64,000 bases of DNA, taken from the NCBI GenBank assembly GCA_945917765.1, contig CAMEHU010000001.1, positions 1 through 64,000 on the forward strand, read 5' to 3'. The stretch is from an uncultured Lachnospiraceae bacterium. GTDB lineage: Bacteria; Bacillota; Clostridia; TANB77; CAG-508. The translations under genes were made by a program, and so were the position numbers. The notes below the pieces were generated by a model. That model was given only the letters and a program-made list of their open reading frames with translations, was not told where the DNA came from and did no database searches. Below are positions 20,670 through 34,207 of the stretch, piece after piece. Each line of letters starts with the position of its first letter. The stretch's first letter is position 1.

Positions 20670-20708
20670 AAAAAAACTATTATAATTTTTTCATTATAAT
20701 AGTTTTTA
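20670..20708 (-). terminator. terminator
   Basis: AAAAAAACTATTATAA..TTATAATAGTTTTT. Confidence 0.65.
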
Positions 20709-20722
20709 TTATCATTTAGATA

Positions 20723-22483
20723 TTATTCTTCAATTGCTTGTTTTGTTTTATTTTCTAGCTCTTGTCTTATTTCTTCTTCTGTTTTAACATTAGCTTGTTG
20801 CGCATTATTCTCATTTGTTTTATTTTCATTTGACTGTGTGTTAATTGTAATAACTTCTTCTTGTTCTGATTGGTTATTGTTTAATGAATTATTATTTTCT
20901 GTGGCATTATTGTTATTATTGTTGCTTTCTATAGTATTCTCTTGATTATTTTGCAAATTATTTTCTGATTCACTCTCTACATTAGTTTTTTTTAATTGTT
21001 CATTTTCAACAGGTTCTTCTTCTTCAGCAACCTCTTGACTTAATTCAGAATTTTCTTCATTGTTATCAAATTGAATTGCTTCATTTGTGTATTGTTTTTT
21101 TAAATCTTTAATAGCATTTAATACGTTAAATTTCTTTTCTGTTGTTAACATTAAATATTCTTCTTTACCATCTTCAATTTCTTTATAAACTCTTATTAAA
21201 ACATTTCCAACAATTGATTTTCCTGTTTTGCTTATTATACTGTAGTTTTCGCCACTTTTCATAACAATTGCATTTTCTTCTGGAATAATAAATACGTTAC
21301 TATTTGAATTTGTTTCAGTACATCCAAAATCTGAATATTGTAATTCAATAACAGTTTGACCATTTAAATTAACGAATCCACATAATCCATCTTTTGTTAC
21401 TGGTATTAAACTATCAAATATAATATATTGATTTTTTAAATCATTATTTAAAAACTTAGTTGCATCAATTCCGATTTTGTCATATACAGTTGGAAGAATT
21501 ACATCCCCATCTTTATTTACAATTCCATATTTTATAACATCTTTAGTTGCTGATCTATCTTCAGCCTTTTGTGTTTCTCCAACAATATATAGGTCATTTC
21601 CCATTGGCATTAAAATTTCATATTGTGGTAAAATTAATGTTTTTGCATTATAATTTCCATCTTTTACATCTAGCTGAACTATACCTTGTCCATTTTCTGT
21701 TTGTACAACTAATTGATTATATTTTTCAACATATTTTATATCTGTGTATTTAGTTGTTATTAATGGTGTTGTTGAAACTGTTGTTACTTTTGTTTTTTTA
21801 TCTGTAGATGCAGAAATTTTTGAAACACCTAATCTATCGTTTTGGTCTTGAACAACTACTAAACCATATTTTAGCATTTTCATATTTGAATAATGCTCTG
21901 TCTCCCATACTACAGATTTATCTGGCACAAAAGTTTTTGATTCATCTTGATTATAGTAACTTTCTAAATATCCAATTGAATTTAAATTATATTTATTATT
22001 TGCATTTGAATAGTTAATGTTTAGTCCTAATTGAACAGCATCTATTGGCATATACATTTTTCCATTTTCTTTTATAACAGGTTTATCTAAAGTATAAAAT
22101 TCAATTTCATTTGTTTCTTCTAAAATCTTATATACTTCTTTTGAATCAACCTCAAAAAATGTACTTTCTCTACCATTTGTTACATAACAATTTCTGTCAT
22201 CTTCAGCATCTTTGTTTCCGCTTTTATATGTATATGAATCATTCATAATTTTAGTTAAATCTTCAATCGCAATGTACGTTGTGTCATCTTTATTAATTAA
22301 ATAACTTGATGTAGAATATCTCTTTGAGTTTACAGTTAAACTAATTTTGTTTTTATTTAATGTAGTAACAATTGCTAATAATGCTACAATAATAAGAATT
22401 AGAACAACTAGTGCAACTCCACCAGCCACAAAAATCCTTTTATTTCCACTATTACTTTTATAACCATCATTTAATAAGCTCAT
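20723..22483 (-). CDS. membrane-anchored protein with stalk-like and WG-repeat-like regions, low-complexity C-terminus
   Basis: N-terminal TM; YGIVNKDGDVILPTVYDKIGID and KDGLCGFVNLNGQTVIELQYSDFG are WG-repeat-like; N/E/Q-rich tail. Confidence 0.75.
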   Translation of the reverse strand: MSLLNDGYKSNSGNKRIFVAGGVALVVLILIIVALLAIVTTLNKNKISLTVNSKRYSTSSYLINKDDTTYIAIEDLTKIMNDSYTYKSGNKDAEDDRNCYVTNGRESTFFEVDSKEVYKILEETNEIEFYTLDKPVIKENGKMYMPIDAVQLGLNINYSNANNKYNLNSIGYLESYYNQDESKTFVPDKSVVWETEHYSNMKMLKYGLVVVQDQNDRLGVSKISASTDKKTKVTTVSTTPLITTKYTDIKYVEKYNQLVVQTENGQGIVQLDVKDGNYNAKTLILPQYEILMPMGNDLYIVGETQKAEDRSATKDVIKYGIVNKDGDVILPTVYDKIGIDATKFLNNDLKNQYIIFDSLIPVTKDGLCGFVNLNGQTVIELQYSDFGCTETNSNSNVFIIPEENAIVMKSGENYSIISKTGKSIVGNVLIRVYKEIEDGKEEYLMLTTEKKFNVLNAIKDLKKQYTNEAIQFDNNEENSELSQEVAEEEEPVENEQLKKTNVESESENNLQNNQENTIESNNNNNNATENNNSLNNNQSEQEEVITINTQSNENKTNENNAQQANVKTEEEIRQELENKTKQAIEE

Positions 22484-22494
22484 TTTAGCCCCTC

Positions 22495-24781
<2,287 letters not shown>

Positions 24782-24896
24782 TTTTTTCCTTTCTAGCCAA
24801 TTTTACAAATCATTTACAAATATTAGATTTGAAAATTGGCAAATAATAAAATCATGTCAAAATTTTTAATTCCGATTGGCATACACAGGACAATTA

Positions 24897-24921
24897 GCCA
24901 AATTGCCCCGTCCCCATTGGC
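24897..24921 (+). repeat. REP-like palindrome, family A
   Basis: GCCAAATTGCCCCGTCCCCATTGGC. Confidence 0.85.
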
Positions 24922-25021
24922 AACCCATTGGCAACTCGTTATATTATACTAGAAAATTAAACAAAAATCAACATAATTCTAATATAATTATGTTGATTTG
25001 TATGTTAAAATTATAATTTAA

Positions 25022-27772
25022 TTATTTTAAATTTTCGCTACATCTGTGACAAATTGTAGGATTTTCTTTGTCTTCTCCAACTGTAGTTGAGTACATCCAA
25101 CATCTTTCACATTTTTCGCCTTCTGCTACTTCAACTTTTATATCAGAAGCACCTTTAACAATTTCTAATCCAGAAACAATGAATACTGTCATTAATAATT
25201 CTTCGTTTTCTTTTAAGAAATCATAATCTGCTCCTTCAGCTGAAATTACGACTTTAGCATTTAATGAATGTCCTATAACTTTAGCAGCTCTTGCTTCTTC
25301 TAGTTTCTTAGCAACATTTTCTTTTAAATCTAATATTTTATCCCATTTAGCTTCTAATTCTTTATTATCAAATTTGCTATTAACTTCAGGATATAATTCA
25401 AGCATTACACTTTCAGTGTTTTCGCCAGTTTTATGTTTCATATATTTCCATATTTCTTCAGCTGTGAAGCATGCCATTGGAGCTAATATTCTAACTAATG
25501 CATTTAAGATTTCATACATTGCTGTTTGAGCAGCTCTTCTTTCTACAGAATCTGTTTTAGCTGTATATAATCTATCTTTTATAATATCTAAATAGAAGTT
25601 ACTCATATCAACTACACAGAATGTATTAATTGCTTGATATGCTTTGTTGAAATCATATTCATCATAAGCTTTTGTACATTCTTCAATCAATTTGTTTAAT
25701 CGTGTTAATGCCCATTTATCGATTTCTTGTAAATCTTCATATTTTACTGGTGAGTTAACATCAAAATCATCTGTGTTTCCTAAAATATATCTTGCAGTAT
25801 TACGTATTTTTCTATAAACCTCAGATACTTGTTTTAAAATTTCTTTTGATAAACGTACATCTGATTTATAATCTGATGATAATACCCAAAGTCTTAAAAT
25901 ATCTGCACCATATTGGTCAACAACTTCTTGAGGGTCAATACCATTTCCTAATGATTTATGCATTTGTCTACCTTGTGCATCTACTGTCCAGCCATGTGTT
26001 AAAACTTGTTTATATGGTGCTTTTCCTGTTGTTGCAATTGCTGTTAACAATGAAGATTGGAACCATCCTCTATATTGATCAGCTCCTTCTAAGTATAAGT
26101 TAGCTTGTGGTAGTCCTCTTTCTGCTAAAACACTTTGATGTGTTGAACCTGAATCAAACCATACATCCATAATGTCTGTTTCTTTTACAAATTCTGTACA
26201 TCCACATTTTTCGCATTTAGCATTTTCAGGCATTAATTCTTTTTCTGATAAATCATACCAACAATTTGTACCTTTTTCTTTTACTAAACTTTGAACTTTT
26301 TCTAAGCTTTCATCTGTAACATATTCTTTACCACAATCTTTACAATAGAAGATTGGAATTGGAACACCCCAAGTTCTTTGACGAGAAATACACCAGTCAT
26401 TTCTTTCTTCAATCATTTTGGAAATCCTGTCTTCTCCCCATTCAGGCATCCATTCAACTGTTTTTATTTGTTCTAAAGCATCTTTTCTAAATTTATCAAT
26501 TGATGCAAACCATTGCTTTGTTGCTCTAAAGATTATAGGCTTTTTACATCTCCAACAATGCGGATAAGAGTGATTTATTCTTTTCTTTCCTAATAATAAA
26601 TCATTTTCATCAAGCCATTTAGCAATTTCTTTATTTGATTTAGCATAGAACATTCCCTCAAATTGCCCTGCTTCTTTTGTTTGATGACCTTTATCATCAA
26701 CACAAACTATCATTTCTAATCCATTTTTCAATCCACATAAATAATCTTCTTTACCATAACCAGGTGCTGTATGAACTTCACCTGTACCTGTTTCTAAATC
26801 AACATCAATTGTATCAGGACTTCCCATAACAACTTTAGATTCTCTTGGTAAAAATGGATGTTTACATCTTACACCTTCAAAATCTGCACCTTTATATGCT
26901 TTTATAACTGTGTAATTTTCAATTTCACATTCGCTCATAACTTTTTCAATTAATTCTGATGCAATAACAAGTTTTTCTCCATTAGCTTCAATTAAGCTAT
27001 ATTCAAAGTTTGGATTAACTGTTATACCTGTATTTCCAGGTAATGTCCAAGGTGTTGTAGTCCATATTACAAAATATGTTTCTCTTTCGTCAAATAAACC
27101 TGCACCTTCTATTACAGGGAATTTTACATAAATTGTATCTGAATCAACATCTTTATATTCAATTTCTGCTTCTGCTAAAGCTGTTTCACAATCAGTACAC
27201 CAATAAACTGGTTTTAATCCTTTATATATGTATCCTTTTTTATACATTGTACCAAAAACTTTTAACTGTTCAGCTTCCATTCTTGGTTGATATGTAATAT
27301 AAGGATTTTCCCAATCTGCTAATACTCCTAAACGCTTAAAGCCTTTTGTTTGAACATCTATATATTCATCATTAAAACTTTTACAAGCATCTCTAAATTG
27401 TGATACTGGAATTTCATCTCTATTTAATCCTAATTTTTCAATAGCTTTTTTCTCTGTTGGCATACCATGTGTATCAAATCCAGGAATAAATGGTGTATAA
27501 TATCCTTTTAAATTTTTGTATCTTACTATAGTATCTTTTAATATTTTATTTAAAGAATGTCCGATATGTATTCCACCATTTGCATATGGAGGTCCATCAT
27601 GTAAAACAAATGGTTCTTTTCCTTCATTCTTTTTCAACATTTTTTCATATAACCCGTTTTCAAATATTTCATCAAATATTTTAGGTTCATTTTCTGGTAG
27701 ATTTCCTCTCATTGGAAAATCAGTTTTAGGTAAATTTAGTGTTTTACCATAATCTTTCTTTTCTTCACACAT
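25022..27772 (-). CDS. ileS: isoleucyl-tRNA synthetase
   Basis: HIGHS at GGIHIGHSLNKILKD, KMSKS-type MHKSLGNGIDP, C-terminal zinc motif CERCWMYSTTVG..CHRCS. Confidence 0.97.
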   Translation of the reverse strand: MCEEKKDYGKTLNLPKTDFPMRGNLPENEPKIFDEIFENGLYEKMLKKNEGKEPFVLHDGPPYANGGIHIGHSLNKILKDTIVRYKNLKGYYTPFIPGFDTHGMPTEKKAIEKLGLNRDEIPVSQFRDACKSFNDEYIDVQTKGFKRLGVLADWENPYITYQPRMEAEQLKVFGTMYKKGYIYKGLKPVYWCTDCETALAEAEIEYKDVDSDTIYVKFPVIEGAGLFDERETYFVIWTTTPWTLPGNTGITVNPNFEYSLIEANGEKLVIASELIEKVMSECEIENYTVIKAYKGADFEGVRCKHPFLPRESKVVMGSPDTIDVDLETGTGEVHTAPGYGKEDYLCGLKNGLEMIVCVDDKGHQTKEAGQFEGMFYAKSNKEIAKWLDENDLLLGKKRINHSYPHCWRCKKPIIFRATKQWFASIDKFRKDALEQIKTVEWMPEWGEDRISKMIEERNDWCISRQRTWGVPIPIFYCKDCGKEYVTDESLEKVQSLVKEKGTNCWYDLSEKELMPENAKCEKCGCTEFVKETDIMDVWFDSGSTHQSVLAERGLPQANLYLEGADQYRGWFQSSLLTAIATTGKAPYKQVLTHGWTVDAQGRQMHKSLGNGIDPQEVVDQYGADILRLWVLSSDYKSDVRLSKEILKQVSEVYRKIRNTARYILGNTDDFDVNSPVKYEDLQEIDKWALTRLNKLIEECTKAYDEYDFNKAYQAINTFCVVDMSNFYLDIIKDRLYTAKTDSVERRAAQTAMYEILNALVRILAPMACFTAEEIWKYMKHKTGENTESVMLELYPEVNSKFDNKELEAKWDKILDLKENVAKKLEEARAAKVIGHSLNAKVVISAEGADYDFLKENEELLMTVFIVSGLEIVKGASDIKVEVAEGEKCERCWMYSTTVGEDKENPTICHRCSENLK

Positions 27773-27890
27773 TTTTATCACTCCTTAATATTAGCTTTTT
27801 TATTTATAGGACAAATTAACAATATTTCACTTTATTTTATTCATTACAATTTACAATAATTTAGATTTTCTATAACTATAATATGTAAAA

Positions 27891-28180
27891 CAAAAAAAGC
27901 TATTTGTCCTAGAAAATTTAGGACGAATAGCTTTAAATCCGCGGTACCACCTATTTTAAAAGATTATTTTTATACTTAATTTTGCAACTGATTTTTAAAA
28001 TTTTACTAATCTTTTCACTTAATTTCTTTTAACGCAAGAATACGATTTAGCTTAATAATCAAAATAGTATTTAACTTTCTGCCAAATAACCTAAAGGTGA
28101 TAACAAATAATTTATTATCTTGTTAGAATTCCACCAACCTCTAACTCTCTGTAAGTTTTACATTATTGTCTTGTCCTTTA
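27891..28180 (-). promoter_or_regulatory. T-box riboswitch leader of ileS
   Basis: Minus strand contains AGGTGGTACCGCG T-box sequence followed by terminator AAAGCTATTCGTCCTAAATTTTCTAGGACAAATAGCTTTTTTT; stem I-like GAGAGTTAGAGGTTGGTGGAA. Confidence 0.92.
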
Positions 28181-28351
28181 CATTGTTTTTTGATATATAT
28201 TTTATGTTTATCAATATAATTATAATAACATAATTATTTTAAAATTTCAAGCATTTTATTTACACATTTTTCATTAATTTACATTTTTATGGTTGATTTA
28301 CATATTTGGGTTGAGTTACTCATTTTGATTAATTTACTCATTTTGATTAAT

Positions 28352-30151
28352 CTATGCGTTTTTCATTAATTCTTCAAATCTTTCTGCACTAATTACTTCT
28401 TTAGCTAATAATTCATTTGAAACTACTTCAAGTAAATCCATATGGCTTGATAAAATAGATTGTGCTTTAAAATCTGCATCATTAACTAATGATTTGATTT
28501 CATTACCAATCATATCAGTGTATTTATCCCCTAGTAATTCTAATTGATATGGATCTTTTTCTAAATTAATATGAATAGGTCCAACACTATCACTCATTCC
28601 ATATACTGTAACCATGTTTTTAGCAATATCATTTGCAACTTCCAAATCGTTGCTAGCACCTGTAGAAATATCTCCTAATGCTAATCTTTCTGCAGCTCTA
28701 CCACCCATAAGTGCTATTAGTTTTTCAAGCATTTCATTTTTTGATATATATGCTTTATCTTCACTAGTTTTATACATTGTATATCCGCCAGCCATACCTC
28801 TTGGAATAATAGATATTTCTTTAATATCTTTTTGTGTTTCTAAGAAATGACTAACTATAGCATGTCCTGCTTCATGAACTGCGGTTCTTTTCTTGTCTTT
28901 TTCAGATATTACTCTATTATGTTTTTCTAGTCCTACAGTTACCTTTTTCAAAGCATCTTCAATATCTTTATTTGTTATACTTTCTCTTTCTCTTATTGTA
29001 GCTAATATTGCTGCTTCATTTAAAATATTTGATAATTCAGCTCCTGTAAATCCTGCTGTATCTTCTGCAATACTTCTTAAGTTTACATCTGTTGCAAACT
29101 TTTTACCTTTAGCATGAATTTTTAAAATTGCTTCTCTTCCATTTAAATCTGGTAAACCTACTGTAATTTGTCTATCAAATCTTCCTGGACGTAATAAAGC
29201 TTTATCAAGCATTTCAGGTCTATTTGTAGCTGCTAAAACTATTATACTTTCCTCTGTATCAAAACCATCCATCTCTACAAGTAATTGATTTAATGTTTGA
29301 TTATTTTCAGTTTCAGAACCACTTGATGATGTTCTTCTTGAACCAATAGCATCAATTTCATCTATAAAAACTATACATGGTGAAACTTTTCTTGCTTTTT
29401 CAAATAGTTTTCTTACTCTTGATGCACCTAATCCTGCAAACATTTCAATAAATTCTGAACCACTCATTGAAATAAATGGTACATTTGCTTCACCTGCAAT
29501 TGCTTTAGCAATTAAAGTTTTTCCTGTACCTGGATTACCACATAGTAATACACCACGAGGAACTTTTGCTCCCATATCAGTAAATTTCTTTGGATGTTTT
29601 AAGAAATCTACTATTTCAATCATTTCTTGTTTTTCTTCATCTAATCCAGCAACATCATCAAATTTTATTTTTGTTTTTTGTGTTTCTGAATCATATACTT
29701 TTCCTTTTTCACCAAGACCTTGCATTTTAAAAATCATTAAAACTAATACTACTAGTATAATAGTTGGTAAAAATGATAATAATGTTCTAATAATTGTTAC
29801 AAAAACATTTCTTTCTTTTTGGATTAAATCTATTTTTATACCATTATCTGATTTTTGTTGTACTAATTCAATAAATGAATCAACACTTGGTATTAAAACC
29901 TTTTTTTCTTCATCTTGATTAACTAATTTTACTTTTGCTGTATCACTGCCTTCTGTCATTTCAATTTTTTCAACAGTACCTTCATTTATGCTATTAAGCA
30001 ATTGTGTATATGGCATATTTTTATCTTCTTGATTCTTGTTAAAATTCATAATGAAAAATATTCCAGCAATAAAAATGATAATCAATAAAACAGAACCAAA
30101 AATCAAGCCTATATTTGATTTTTTGTTATTCTCATTATTTTTCAATCCCAT
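28352..30151 (-). CDS. ftsH: ATP-dependent zinc metalloprotease FtsH
   Basis: GNPGTGKTLIAKAIAGEA, FIDEIDAIGSRR, HEAGHAIVSHFL. Confidence 0.97.
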   Translation of the reverse strand: MGLKNNENNKKSNIGLIFGSVLLIIIFIAGIFFIMNFNKNQEDKNMPYTQLLNSINEGTVEKIEMTEGSDTAKVKLVNQDEEKKVLIPSVDSFIELVQQKSDNGIKIDLIQKERNVFVTIIRTLLSFLPTIILVVLVLMIFKMQGLGEKGKVYDSETQKTKIKFDDVAGLDEEKQEMIEIVDFLKHPKKFTDMGAKVPRGVLLCGNPGTGKTLIAKAIAGEANVPFISMSGSEFIEMFAGLGASRVRKLFEKARKVSPCIVFIDEIDAIGSRRTSSSGSETENNQTLNQLLVEMDGFDTEESIIVLAATNRPEMLDKALLRPGRFDRQITVGLPDLNGREAILKIHAKGKKFATDVNLRSIAEDTAGFTGAELSNILNEAAILATIRERESITNKDIEDALKKVTVGLEKHNRVISEKDKKRTAVHEAGHAIVSHFLETQKDIKEISIIPRGMAGGYTMYKTSEDKAYISKNEMLEKLIALMGGRAAERLALGDISTGASNDLEVANDIAKNMVTVYGMSDSVGPIHINLEKDPYQLELLGDKYTDMIGNEIKSLVNDADFKAQSILSSHMDLLEVVSNELLAKEVISAERFEELMKNA

Positions 30152-30285
30152 ATTTTTTCTCCTTTTGTATTATTTTCTTCATGATTATAAATATTATACT
30201 TTTTACTTTACTATATTTTTAATAAAGTACTAAAATTTTATAACAAATTGTTTTTTATATTATATTTCACTATATATATTCTTAA

Positions 30286-30326
30286 AATTTGTCAAGTTTA
30301 AATAAATCAAACTTGACAAATTTTAT
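30286..30326 (-). terminator. terminator of PBP gene
   Basis: AAATTTGTCAAGTTT..AAACTTGACAAATTTT. Confidence 0.75.
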
Positions 30327-30345
30327 ATTACTATCATCTAATTTT

Positions 30346-33093
30346 TTAATGTTGTGATTCTGGTTGCTCCTGTTGGGCAGGTTGTGATGGCTGTGTTGGT
30401 TGAGCTGGTGGTGTTGGTTGAGCTGGTGGTGTTGGTGGTGCTGGAGTTTCTTTTTTCTCTGCTTCACCAACAACTAATTTAATCTTTGCTTGTTTTGAAA
30501 CAACTGAACCTGCTGAAATACTTTGTGAAATAACTTTTCCAACATTATTATTATCTGCTTTGTGTTCTATAGAAACTGATAAATAACTTAATGCTGATTT
30601 AGCATTTCCTTCTGACATTCCAATAACATTTGGAACAGTAACATCTGTATCAACCTTTTCTGTAGTAACTATTGTTTCATCACCATGATCTTCTTCTGCT
30701 GGTGTTGCAGATGTATGAACATCACATGTTTCTGTTATAACAGAATATTTTGAACCACCATTTGTTTTCCATTTTGCATTTACTTCTTTTTCTGGCATTG
30801 CTAATCCCCATGCTGTTTCCTTATTTGGACAAAATTCTGTTGCTAATTTATGTGTTTCAGAACATATAGAATATGAATTATGACCTTCACATTTTCCTGG
30901 AACTGCACCTTCTACAAAGAATTCTGTATATTTTTCTGTACATGCACTTGTAGCACATTTTCCAGATTTTCTACAAACAGTTGCTGTTACAACATTTCCT
31001 GGTTGTTCAAAAGTTTTTCCTTCTAAACCAGAATGAATGCTTTTCATTACATCAGCCCAAATTAATGTCGCAGGACTACCTCCAGCTGTGTTAACTCTTT
31101 CTGGTTGGTCAAATCCAACCCAAGTTGCAGCTGTATAATATGGAGTAAATCCACATAGCCATACGTCTTTTTCTTCTTGTGTTGTACCTGTTTTTGCTCC
31201 TACATCTATATTACTCATTTTACAAATTCTTGCTGTACCTTGTGAACCTTCAACTGGTTGTTTTAGAAGGCTCTTCATAATAAATGCATTTCCTTCTGAA
31301 AATACTCTTCTTGATTCTTGTTTTGCTTCAATTAAAACATTGCCTGATGAATCTTCAACTTTTGTATAGAAAGTTGGCTCTATATAAACACCGTCATTTG
31401 CAATTGCAGCATATGCAGCAGCCATTTCTAATGGGCTTATACCATAACTTACTGCACCTAATGCTGTTGTTAAGTTTGAATCATTATATCCATTTGATGA
31501 TTCTGATGCTTTTGTTAAAGATGTTATTCCTAACTCTCTCATAAAATCAATTGAAGCATCTGGTGTTAATTCACTCATAACCTTACAAGCAACTATATTA
31601 GCTGAAACTTCTAAAGCATCTCTTATTGTACACAAGCCTGATTTTTGATTTGATGCATTGTGAGGTGTATATGATGTTCCAAATGTTGTTGGATATGTAT
31701 TATCATATACTGTAGCTGCATTGATAATTCCTTTTTCTACTGCAGGTCCGTATACTCCTATAGGTTTTATAGAAGAACCTGGTTGTCTTAAACTATTTAT
31801 TCTGTTTATACCAATAGCATCAACATCTGTACCTAAACCACCCATACATCCAACAACTCTACCTGTTTTATGATCTATAATAACCATTGCTGATTGTGTA
31901 TGTGCCCCTTCTGTTGTAGGAGATGGTTTTACATATTTATCTCCTTTATATTGTGTTTCAACAGTATCTTGTACTGATTTTACTTGTGCAGTATATATTT
32001 TTAATCCACCACTATATACACGGTTTCTTGCATATTCTTCTGACATTCCTTTTTCTTCAACTAAATCTTTGATTACTTGTTCAACTGCTGCAGAAACATA
32101 ATAATCTTTTATAGTTGAGCTTGGTAATTCACCTTTTTCAAATTTTAAGCCTTCATTTACTTTATTGATTGCTTCATTATATTGATTATCTGTTATAAAA
32201 CCTAATTCCTTCATTTTACCTAATACTGTTTTTGTTCTTGAATTGATTCTATCAGTATTTGGATTTTCCTTATATGGATTATATTGGCTTGGGCTATGTG
32301 TAACACCTGCTAAAAATGCACATTCTTCAATTGATAAATCTCTTGCTGATTTATTGAAATAATACATTGATGCTACTTCAACACCACAAATATCTCCTCC
32401 ACTTGAAGCAAGAGGTATTAGATTTAAATAAAGCTCTAATATTTCATCTTTACTAATCATTTTTTCAATTTGATATGCTCTTGACATTTCTCTTATTTTT
32501 CTTTGCATACCAGCTTTACCACTACTATCTTTTTCATTAGTTATGTTTTTAACTAATTGTTGTGTAATAGTACTTCCACCAAAGTTTGATTCACCTGAAT
32601 GTGTTACATATGTTAAAGTTGCTGCTGCTGTTCTTTTAACATCAACACCTTTATGCTTATAAAATCTCTCATCTTCTATTGCCACAAAAGCTTTAGGCAA
32701 ATATTCTGTCATTTCCTTTATGCTTATAATTTTTCTGTTTTCTTTTCCAGATAATTCAGCAATAACATTTCCTTCTGAATCATAAATTATAGTATTTGCT
32801 TCTCCAATTAATAAATCATCTTTTGTTAAAGCAAATTTATCACTGAAAAATATTCCAGCAAAAATTCCACCCATTATTAATATTGCTAAAAATATAACAG
32901 CAATTGATATTAAAATAACTCTTTTTAATACTGGATGTTTCTTTCTTTCTCCTTTAATTTTTTTCTTTTTACCTTTTTGTATTGGTCCTCTATTATTTGT
33001 AGTAACATTTTTGTCATATCGTTTTACTGGATTAATTTTTGCAGAACTATTTGTGCTTCTTCTCCTATTTACATTATTACTTTTACCACTCAT
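30346..33093 (-). CDS. class A penicillin-binding protein with C-terminal PASTA domain and P/Q-rich tail
   Basis: Glycosyltransferase EDERFYKHKGVD, transpeptidase RQPGSSIKPI, GAKTGTTQEEKDVWLCG; VPNVIGMSEGNAKSALS PASTA. Confidence 0.94.
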   Translation of the reverse strand: MSGKSNNVNRRRSTNSSAKINPVKRYDKNVTTNNRGPIQKGKKKKIKGERKKHPVLKRVILISIAVIFLAILIMGGIFAGIFFSDKFALTKDDLLIGEANTIIYDSEGNVIAELSGKENRKIISIKEMTEYLPKAFVAIEDERFYKHKGVDVKRTAAATLTYVTHSGESNFGGSTITQQLVKNITNEKDSSGKAGMQRKIREMSRAYQIEKMISKDEILELYLNLIPLASSGGDICGVEVASMYYFNKSARDLSIEECAFLAGVTHSPSQYNPYKENPNTDRINSRTKTVLGKMKELGFITDNQYNEAINKVNEGLKFEKGELPSSTIKDYYVSAAVEQVIKDLVEEKGMSEEYARNRVYSGGLKIYTAQVKSVQDTVETQYKGDKYVKPSPTTEGAHTQSAMVIIDHKTGRVVGCMGGLGTDVDAIGINRINSLRQPGSSIKPIGVYGPAVEKGIINAATVYDNTYPTTFGTSYTPHNASNQKSGLCTIRDALEVSANIVACKVMSELTPDASIDFMRELGITSLTKASESSNGYNDSNLTTALGAVSYGISPLEMAAAYAAIANDGVYIEPTFYTKVEDSSGNVLIEAKQESRRVFSEGNAFIMKSLLKQPVEGSQGTARICKMSNIDVGAKTGTTQEEKDVWLCGFTPYYTAATWVGFDQPERVNTAGGSPATLIWADVMKSIHSGLEGKTFEQPGNVVTATVCRKSGKCATSACTEKYTEFFVEGAVPGKCEGHNSYSICSETHKLATEFCPNKETAWGLAMPEKEVNAKWKTNGGSKYSVITETCDVHTSATPAEEDHGDETIVTTEKVDTDVTVPNVIGMSEGNAKSALSYLSVSIEHKADNNNVGKVISQSISAGSVVSKQAKIKLVVGEAEKKETPAPPTPPAQPTPPAQPTQPSQPAQQEQPESQH

Positions 33094-33213
33094 TTTTTAA
33101 CTCCTTTTCTGACATAATTTTTAGTAAAACCTTACCATCTAATTATATTACATATTTCCTAAAAATAAAAGTCTTTTTTTGATTTTTATCAACTTTAATA
33201 AATAAATCACAAT

Positions 33214-34080
33214 TTACAATGTTTCTATAATATCTCTACAGTCAGTAGCAATTATAGCACCTTGTTTTATTAATTCATTTGTTCCTTTAGAATTAATATT
33301 ATCAATATTTCCAGGAATTGCAAAAACTTCTTTTCCTTGTTCTAATGCAAAATCAGCAGTTATTAATGACCCGCTTTTTTCTTTTGCTTCAACAACAATA
33401 ACGCCTTTAGACAATCCACTAATTATCCTATTTCTTGCTGGAAAATTGATTTTATTCGGTTTAGTACCAACTATATATTCTGTAATTATTAGACCATTAT
33501 TTTTTATAATTCGTTCATATAAATTTTTATTTTCATATGGATAAATATAATCTAAACCGCAACCTATTACACCAATTGTTGAGCCTCCCGCTTCTAATGC
33601 CCCGATATGCGAATATTTATCAATTCCTTTAGCCAAACCACTAATTATACATAAATCTTTTTTAGCTAATTCATATCCAATTTTTAGTGCAGTCTTTTTC
33701 CCATATTCACTACAATCTCTACATCCGACTATCGCAACTCCAGTTTTATGTAATATATCAGTATTTCCAAGTGCATATAATACTATTGGTTTATCATATA
33801 TATTTTTTAATTGTTCTGGATAATTTGTATCACATATAGTAATTATTTGAATTTTGTTTTTTTCAATATATTTTTGATATTTGTCTAAATTTTCTCTATA
33901 TTTCATTTCAAGAATTTGTTTTACATCATTTTCATCTAGTTCTGTAATAGTATCTAATTCCTGTTTTTTTAAACTCCAAATATTTTGTGGGGTTTTAAAT
34001 TTTTTTAATAATAATTCTTTTTTTATAACACTTAATTTTTCTATTCTTGAAAACCAAATCCAATATTTAATATCAATCAT
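33214..34080 (-). CDS. dprA: DNA-processing protein DprA
   Basis: YPEQLKNIYDKPIVLYALG, VGCRDCSEYGKKTA, ISGLAKGIDKYSHIGAL, FPARNRIISGLS. Confidence 0.95.
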   Translation of the reverse strand: MIDIKYWIWFSRIEKLSVIKKELLLKKFKTPQNIWSLKKQELDTITELDENDVKQILEMKYRENLDKYQKYIEKNKIQIITICDTNYPEQLKNIYDKPIVLYALGNTDILHKTGVAIVGCRDCSEYGKKTALKIGYELAKKDLCIISGLAKGIDKYSHIGALEAGGSTIGVIGCGLDYIYPYENKNLYERIIKNNGLIITEYIVGTKPNKINFPARNRIISGLSKGVIVVEAKEKSGSLITADFALEQGKEVFAIPGNIDNINSKGTNELIKQGAIIATDCRDIIETL

Positions 34081-34207
34081 TTATTTTTTATGTGATAATT
34101 CAGTTACCACATTCTCCTTTCTGTTGTTTTATAATAATTGCTTTCTTTCTATATCTTGATATAAAAAGAGAGCTGTAAAAATTTAGCCCCCAAAAATATA
34201 TTAAATT